Assembly (NCBI RefSeq): GCF_030409315.1
Contig: NZ_JAUFPS010000034.1
Span: 95,821-159,820 of the forward strand
Reading direction: 5' to 3'
DNA length: 64,000 nt
Source: Mucilaginibacter flavus
GTDB taxonomy: Bacteria; Bacteroidota; Bacteroidia; Sphingobacteriales; Sphingobacteriaceae
The position numbers and the translations under genes are program-made. Within the stretch, counting starts at the first letter, position 1. Every line of letters starts with the position of its first letter. The notes under the pieces are model-generated. The model searched no databases. It saw only the letters and a list, made by a program, of their open reading frames with translations, and was not told the DNA's origin. This document shows, piece after piece, positions 58,905 through 64,000 of this stretch.

Positions 58905-61398
58905 ACTGCCCCACCATAAACACGGCGTTGCTAAATAGCAACTTACCATTTTCCCAGAAACTGCGGAACAGCGGATCGTCGGCCATGTAAACTACTGTAC
59001 CACGGCCCAGTGATTGCACGCCCAATAGTAAGCCGTTATTAATTTTTTGTTTGGCTTTAGCACCTGCAAAGCCAGATACATAGCTGTCTTTTTTAATGGT
59101 GCCTACATTCCAGCCGTCGTTATCACCAAAAAGCTCATATACATCGTCGTTCAGTTTTAGTGAGTAATAATAATCTGGCAAGCCAAAGCCAAGCGGGTGC
59201 GTATTATCCAGGTTTAGCTTAAATATGGCCCCGGGAATTTGCTCACGAATGGCGTCGCGATCACGGTCGCCGTAAACTTTAACAGTTTTATCTCTTTCCT
59301 TGTCGTCTTTTTTATCTTCTTTCTTTTTAATCAGGAAGCCTTTTTTATCGGCCAGGTAGCCAACCGCGTTTTCAACAGCGATAAGTTTACCACCATCGCG
59401 AACCCAGCTAACCAATTTGTCCGACGGGAAATCGTCATAACGGCCATCCGGGAAAATCGCCACATCATAATCTGCCAAACGGGTGCGGCCTAAATCCTGG
59501 TACCTGATTAATGAAATAGGATAGCCCAGCTGCGCTTCAAACAGGTGCCACACTTCGCCCATCGCTTCGGAATTAACCCCATCGCCGGCAACAAGCATTA
59601 CTTTAGGCTGGCGAAGATATCTAACATCGTTAGAGCCAACGTCAGAGCCTTTGTCAACAAAACCCGATGAAAGCGGGGTAAGTTCCTGGTTCAACTCAGC
59701 AGCGGTTTGGGTTACTACCTGGTCAAAATCGGCACGGTCATTCCCGGCACGGGTTATTAGTAATGAGCCTGGGGCAAATTGCTTACCGGCCGACTCAAAT
59801 GATTTTTCGGTATAGCGCACTTTGATTTTCTTTTTTAGCAACGCCGATAAAAACTTAACATCACCTACAGATTGCCATGCCGATACATAGGCGTACGCAT
59901 GTGTATTGATCAACGCTTTAGGTGCAACAATTCCCCACTCGGCAGTGGCCGGTTTAAATGATTCCTTAACACCATAAGCTTTTAAACCAAAGGCGTAAGG
60001 CAACGACCATGCGGTAATATCATAGGTGTTTGAATCGGGGATAAATGTTTTAGGCTCTAACAATACATGCAGCAATACCGCTTTGGGCTGATAGGCATTT
60101 ACAACCAAATCATTAGCGCCTACATTAAACTGCTCGGTTTTGCCATTGATATAATTATAACCGGTAGCCGATTTACCGCTTAATCCGAACCCGTATTGGA
60201 TACCATTACGTTTTAATAAGGTAGCCAACGCGTTTATTTTATTGTTGTTGTCGTTTTTAATAACATAGGTTTTGTACTCGCCCGGAGGGTTGGCACGGCT
60301 ATTATCATAAAACTTTTTAAACTCATCTTTTAATTTTTGAGCATTGGCCGATGCCGTTTCGATAGTGCTTAAGCTGGTAGAGTGATGATGCGCCACACGC
60401 TGAACCAATGTTAAGGTATCGCCGCTGCGGGTAACCACAGCCAGGCCGGCGCTGATGCCGCCCTGCTCGTAAGTCATGCCAATAGAGCCATTGTATAAAG
60501 GATAAGTATCGCCATATGATGGATAAAGCAAATCGAACTCGTATTTGGTAAAATACATCCAGCCATTCTGGTCGAAATATTTAGCGTTGTTTTTACCAAT
60601 CAAAATCTGGGCTTCGCGCTGCCATGGAGTAATATCTTTGTGATATGGCTCGGCTGCCGGTGCAAAATAGTAAGGGGCGTTGTAGCCTTGCTCGTGGTAA
60701 TCCACATGTACTTGCGGCAGCCATTGGTTAAACAAGCCTACACGAGCCTGGGTTTCTTTTTGCTGCTGCCAAGCCCAATCGCGGTTTAAATCAAAATAAT
60801 AGTGGTTTACCCTGCCTCCCGGCCATGGTTCTGCGTGTTCGCGCGCGGTTTGTGTGGCATCTGGCGTTGCACCTACTACCGAATTATAGAAATGCACATA
60901 ACGGTCACGACCATCCGGGTTTAAACATGGATCGATAACTACCAGGGTATTTTTTAACCATGCCTGAGTTTGGGTATTTGAGGGGTCGACCAGATCGTAC
61001 AACGTCCACATAGCGGCCTCGCTCGATGCGGGTTCGTTACCATGCACGTTATAGCTCAACCAGGTAATTACCGGCACATTGGCAATCACGGCGCCGCTCT
61101 CTATCCCGGCAACCCGCAGGTTGTTGTGTCGAATTTCTTCTAACCGACCAATATTTTCATCTGATGCGATGAACATAGCCAACAATGGCCTGCCTTCGTT
61201 GGTGGTACCAAACTGCTGCAATTTTACATTTTTTGATGCCTGTGCAACGTATTTAAAATACTCCACAATGCGGTAATGCGGGGTAAAATGTTCGCCCAGT
61301 TTATAGCCCAGGAACTCCTCGGGCGATTGTATTTTTTGAGCGAAGGAAGCTGATACAGAAACAACAGCTAATAAAACAAGGAGTAGTTTTTTTATCAT
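58903..61398 (-). CDS. Secreted M14-family zinc carboxypeptidase
   Basis: An 831-residue protein with signal peptide ending ASFAQ. The peptidase domain spans about 35-380. Zinc ligands are His119 and Glu122 in SYNVHGNEPASSEAA, with the third His in VHVDYHEQGYN. The Arg region is NPDGRDRYVHF and the catalytic Glu lies later (MTYEQGG). A long C-terminal part (about 400-831) includes an amidotransferase-like beta-alpha region (VMLVAGDGVNSEAMGEVWHL, YDVAIFPDGRYDDFP). It probably removes C-terminal residues from peptides outside the cell. Confidence 0.9.
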   Translation of the reverse strand: MIKKLLLVLLAVVSVSASFAQKIQSPEEFLGYKLGEHFTPHYRIVEYFKYVAQASKNVKLQQFGTTNEGRPLLAMFIASDENIGRLEEIRHNNLRVAGIESGAVIANVPVITWLSYNVHGNEPASSEAAMWTLYDLVDPSNTQTQAWLKNTLVVIDPCLNPDGRDRYVHFYNSVVGATPDATQTAREHAEPWPGGRVNHYYFDLNRDWAWQQQKETQARVGLFNQWLPQVHVDYHEQGYNAPYYFAPAAEPYHKDITPWQREAQILIGKNNAKYFDQNGWMYFTKYEFDLLYPSYGDTYPLYNGSIGMTYEQGGISAGLAVVTRSGDTLTLVQRVAHHHSTSLSTIETASANAQKLKDEFKKFYDNSRANPPGEYKTYVIKNDNNNKINALATLLKRNGIQYGFGLSGKSATGYNYINGKTEQFNVGANDLVVNAYQPKAVLLHVLLEPKTFIPDSNTYDITAWSLPYAFGLKAYGVKESFKPATAEWGIVAPKALINTHAYAYVSAWQSVGDVKFLSALLKKKIKVRYTEKSFESAGKQFAPGSLLITRAGNDRADFDQVVTQTAAELNQELTPLSSGFVDKGSDVGSNDVRYLRQPKVMLVAGDGVNSEAMGEVWHLFEAQLGYPISLIRYQDLGRTRLADYDVAIFPDGRYDDFPSDKLVSWVRDGGKLIAVENAVGYLADKKGFLIKKKEDKKDDKERDKTVKVYGDRDRDAIREQIPGAIFKLNLDNTHPLGFGLPDYYYSLKLNDDVYELFGDNDGWNVGTIKKDSYVSGFAGAKAKQKINNGLLLGVQSLGRGTVVYMADDPLFRSFWENGKLLFSNAVFMVGQ

Positions 61399-61441
61399 AA
61401 AATTGATATAGCGTAGTAAAAGCTAAATATGGTGAAAAAAT

Positions 61442-61507
61442 GTGCAGATGTGCAAATTTCAGATGTGCAGATTTCAGATGTGCAGATTTCAGATGTGCAG
61501 ATTTTTT
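61442..61507. repeat. Tandem GTGCAGATTTCAGAT repeat
   Basis: About four copies of a 16-bp unit (GTGCAGATTTCAGAT with variants GTGCAAATTTCAGAT) lie upstream of the M14 peptidase gene. The unit is complementary to the ATCTGCACAT repeat on the other side of the region. Confidence 0.8.
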
Positions 61508-61689
61508 GTCTGAACCGGGATTTATCGGATTAAAAGAGTTGAACAGGATTTGATTTGAAAGCATTCTGCTAATTCAAAAATTCTGTTAATTCTGATTCAG
61601 ACAATCGCCCCTCAAAAAATCTAAAAATTTTAGCAATCAAATCTAATAATCCGTAATTTGCACATCGAAAGATTGGGTGTTCAAATCAA

Positions 61690-61724
61690 TCTGCACATCT
61701 GAAATCTGCACATTTGCACATCTA
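61690..61724. repeat. ATCTGCACAT repeat just before recQ
   Basis: ATCTGCACATCTGAAATCTG is followed by CACATTTGCACATCT and ends 5 bp before the recQ ATG. It is the inverted counterpart of 61442-61507. Confidence 0.75.
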
Positions 61725-61728
61725 ACAT

Positions 61729-63906
61729 ATGAATCCACTTTCGGCCCTGCAAAAGTATTTTGGTTATAGCGCGTTCAGGCACCAGCAGGAAGCCATTATT
61801 CAGCATATTTTAAACAAACAAGATGTAATGGCGCTTATGCCTACCGGTGGTGGCAAGTCTTTATGTTACCAATTGCCAGCGGTACTGTTAAATGGCTTAA
61901 CCATTGTGATTTCGCCATTGATTGCGCTGATGAAAGACCAGGTTGACAGCCTGAATGTAAGCGGCATCCCGGCAGCATTTTTAAACTCATCCCAAAATCC
62001 TGATGAGCAGCGCCAGCTTGCAGAAAAATTAAAAAATAACCAGATACGGTTATTGTACCTTGCTCCTGAACGTTTGTTTGGCACCGAGAACAAGCTTGTC
62101 CCCTTTTTGAAAACGCTTAACGTGGTGCAGATTGCCATTGATGAGGCGCACTGTATTTCATCCTGGGGACACGATTTCCGTCCCGAGTACCTGATGCTGG
62201 CCCAGCTAAAAACCGAGTTTCCTAAAGTGCCGGTCATCGCGCTTACTGCTACCGCCGATAAGCTTACCCAAAAAGATATCCTTGAAAAACTTAACCTGCA
62301 TAAACCGGCTGTATTTGTATCATCCTTTAACAGGGAAAACATTACCTACCGCGTTACGCCCAAAAGAAACAGCTTTAAGCAACTTACCGATTTTTTGAAT
62401 GAGCGGGGAGATGAGTCGGGCATTATTTATTGCCTATCGCGAAAATCCACAGAAGATTTGGCTGCCGATTTGAAAGACGCGGGCTTTAGTGCCGAGGCCT
62501 ATCATGCGGGGCTTAATAACGATGTAAAGGCCAAAAATCAGGAAGCATTTCTGCGCGATGATATAAAGATCATTGTGGCAACCATCGCTTTTGGTATGGG
62601 CATTAACAAATCAAACGTGCGTTATGTGGTGCATGTTGATCTGCCTAAAAACATTGAGGGTTATTACCAGGAAACCGGGCGGGCGGGCAGGGACGGTTTA
62701 CCATCAGAGGCCTTGTTGTTGTATTCGCCGGGGGATGCCGGTAAGTTGCAACATTTCGCACGCATTGAAGGAAATGAGGCGCAAAGCCGCATTATGCTTA
62801 ATAAGCTGAACGATATGGTGGCCTATTGCCAGCTCCAAAGCTGCCGAAGGCAATACCTCATGAAATACTTTGATGAGGCCTTTCCGCCCAATTGCGGCTC
62901 ATGCGATGTTTGTCTTACGGAGTTTAAACGTTTTGATGGCACGCTCATCGCCCAAAAAGCACTTTCGGCAGTGGCCCGTTTAAATGAACGCTTTGGGGTA
63001 AACTATGTGATTGATTTTTTACGCGGGTCAAAATCTGAAAAGATTCGAGACGAGCATAAACAACTTAAAACCTATGGCATTGGTGCCGATATCAGCAAGC
63101 CCGACTGGCAACGCTACATCCGAGAACTGATCACTACCGGCTATTTGCAAATGGGCGGACAGGAATACCCCGTTTTAAACCTAACCCCGCAAAGCCATGC
63201 TGTATTAAAAGGCCTGCAAAAGGTTGAGTTTATTGAAAGCGAAACCACCGAAGAAACACATACCCATGAACAGGCCCCTCCACACGAGGCCGAATTGCTG
63301 AGTCGCTTAAAACGCGTGCGTAACGATATTGCCCATCATGAGAATGTACCGGCTTACATTATTGTGTCCGACGCTACTTTGTTAGAAATGGCTACGTTTT
63401 TACCGCAAAGTCTGGATGAGCTTCGCTTAATTTCGGGCTTTGGCGATGTAAAACTCGCCCGCTACGGCCGCGAGTTATTGCAGCCGGTAAAAGATTATTG
63501 CAAGGAGAAAGGACTGGAATCTAAAATTGCCTATAAATCGCCCAAACGCGAGCGAAAACCAAAAACAGATCGGCCCGAGCGAAGCAGCAAGCCCCGTAAA
63601 ACCAACGATACCAAAATGGAAACCTTTACCATGTATCGACAGGGAAAAGGCATTGCCGAAATAGCCGCGGAACGTAATTTATCGCCCATGACCATTGAAA
63701 GCCACCTGAGTCATTTTATCGAATCGGGCGAAATTGACGTATTGGAAATTGTGTCGGCAGCGAAAGTGCCGGTTATTAAAGATGCAGTTGAAAGTTACGG
63801 CAGCGAAATGCTATCGCCATTAAAGCAAATTTTGGGCGATGATTACAGTTACGGTGAAATTAAAGCGGTGATTAGCTGGATGAATAGGGGCGGAAAGTTT
63901 TCGTAA
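61729..63906 (+). CDS. recQ: ATP-dependent DNA helicase RecQ
   Basis: A 725-residue helicase of the RecQ family, which unwinds DNA 3' to 5' in repair and recombination. Landmarks are the Walker A MPTGGGKSLCYQLP (38-51), the DEAH box IDEAHCISSWGHDFRPEY, the arginine-finger motif YYQETGRAGRDGLPS, an RQC zinc site (CQLQSCRR...CGSCDVC), an HRDC domain (about 520-595), and a C-terminal helix-turn-helix (IAEIAAERNLSPMTIESHLS). It is longer than the E. coli protein because of the extra C-terminal region. Transcribed divergently from the M14 gene. Confidence 0.97.
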   Translation: MNPLSALQKYFGYSAFRHQQEAIIQHILNKQDVMALMPTGGGKSLCYQLPAVLLNGLTIVISPLIALMKDQVDSLNVSGIPAAFLNSSQNPDEQRQLAEKLKNNQIRLLYLAPERLFGTENKLVPFLKTLNVVQIAIDEAHCISSWGHDFRPEYLMLAQLKTEFPKVPVIALTATADKLTQKDILEKLNLHKPAVFVSSFNRENITYRVTPKRNSFKQLTDFLNERGDESGIIYCLSRKSTEDLAADLKDAGFSAEAYHAGLNNDVKAKNQEAFLRDDIKIIVATIAFGMGINKSNVRYVVHVDLPKNIEGYYQETGRAGRDGLPSEALLLYSPGDAGKLQHFARIEGNEAQSRIMLNKLNDMVAYCQLQSCRRQYLMKYFDEAFPPNCGSCDVCLTEFKRFDGTLIAQKALSAVARLNERFGVNYVIDFLRGSKSEKIRDEHKQLKTYGIGADISKPDWQRYIRELITTGYLQMGGQEYPVLNLTPQSHAVLKGLQKVEFIESETTEETHTHEQAPPHEAELLSRLKRVRNDIAHHENVPAYIIVSDATLLEMATFLPQSLDELRLISGFGDVKLARYGRELLQPVKDYCKEKGLESKIAYKSPKRERKPKTDRPERSSKPRKTNDTKMETFTMYRQGKGIAEIAAERNLSPMTIESHLSHFIESGEIDVLEIVSAAKVPVIKDAVESYGSEMLSPLKQILGDDYSYGEIKAVISWMNRGGKFS

Positions 63907-64000
63907 ATTTTTGCATTGTAGCGATGGGTTTAAAACCTTGAGTGTTCGAAACCTTGAATAAAAATCAATCATCGGAATACTATATCCGGATTACCTCCGC

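Larger units (their letters stand above)
61399..61728. other. Divergent intergenic region between M14 peptidase and recQ genes
   Basis: The 330-bp region is mostly repeats: GTGCAGATTTCAGAT tandem copies (61442-61507), GGGATTTATCGGATTAAAAG-type words (61516-61550), an AATTCTGTTAATTCTGATTC word (about 61577-61600, related to 44252-44293), and inverted ATCTGCACATCTGAAATCTG copies (61690-61724). Promoters for both genes must lie among them. Confidence 0.6.

Noticed and set aside
61441..61507. Possible CRISPR-like array
   Set aside because: The 16-bp units are directly abutting with no unique spacers of constant length, and no cas gene is present.
61301..61564. Minus-strand ORF with a repeated SAHLK peptide
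   Set aside because: The peptide is a translation of the GTGCAGATTTCAGAT tandem repeat and overlaps the start of the M14 peptidase gene.

Overview
The window reads as chromosomal DNA of a Bacteroidota species, most likely family Sphingobacteriaceae and probably Mucilaginibacter or a close relative. The reasons are two SusC/SusD pairs, TonB receptors with carboxypeptidase-like N-terminal domains, promoters of the form TTG-N18-21-TAnnTTTG, almost no Shine-Dalgarno sequences, a PadR-PspC pair, and many short word-like intergenic repeats. The genus is an inference from general appearance; no 16S gene is present.

Layout. 1-803: 3' part of an acyltransferase-3 gene. 890-4390: a thiamine uptake unit, with promoter, TPP riboswitch, TonB receptor and PnuC/PnuT permease, followed by an acyl-CoA-dehydrogenase-like gene, a PafA-type alkaline phosphatase and a ThiE-like thiamine phosphate synthase. 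8.3-9.7 kb: two integral membrane proteins. 9.77-13.0 kb: a partial tryptophan operon (trpE-trpG-trpC) preceded by a leader peptide with tandem Trp codons and an attenuator. 13.1-23.0 kb, minus strand: a glycan-utilisation-like locus of SusD, SusC, a GH92 alpha-mannosidase and an unrecognised TIM-barrel-like secreted protein. A Spy-like protein and a CRTAC1/VCBS-repeat protein follow.

26-38 kb: a polysaccharide deacetylase, a leucine-rich-repeat protein kinase, two secreted proteins of unknown function, and a NarL-type two-component system (TPR histidine kinase and response regulator). That system lies between two near-copies of one noncoding element, each preceding a very small membrane-protein ORF. 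Then an M28 peptidase, a second acyltransferase and two unknown proteins. 39-45 kb: a second histidine kinase, tRNA-Arg(CCU), metG, an LD-carboxypeptidase whose N-terminus is built from a DNA repeat, a DoxX protein, and a lipoprotein gene with an apparent frameshift in a G run next to a 29-bp perfect palindrome.

45.8-53.6 kb, minus strand: two tandem paralogous secreted proteins of unknown function and a second SusC-SusD-DUF1735-type lipoprotein locus. 53.7-58.8 kb, plus strand: PadR regulator, PspC-domain protein, a small secreted protein and an outer-membrane receptor. 58.9-63.9 kb: an M14 zinc carboxypeptidase and RecQ.

I see no CRISPR array, transposase, phage gene or rRNA. The most unusual signals are noncoding: repeat DNA lodged inside a TPP riboswitch and at gene ends, the paired elements around the two-component system, the trp attenuator, and the palindrome plus frameshift near 44.8 kb.
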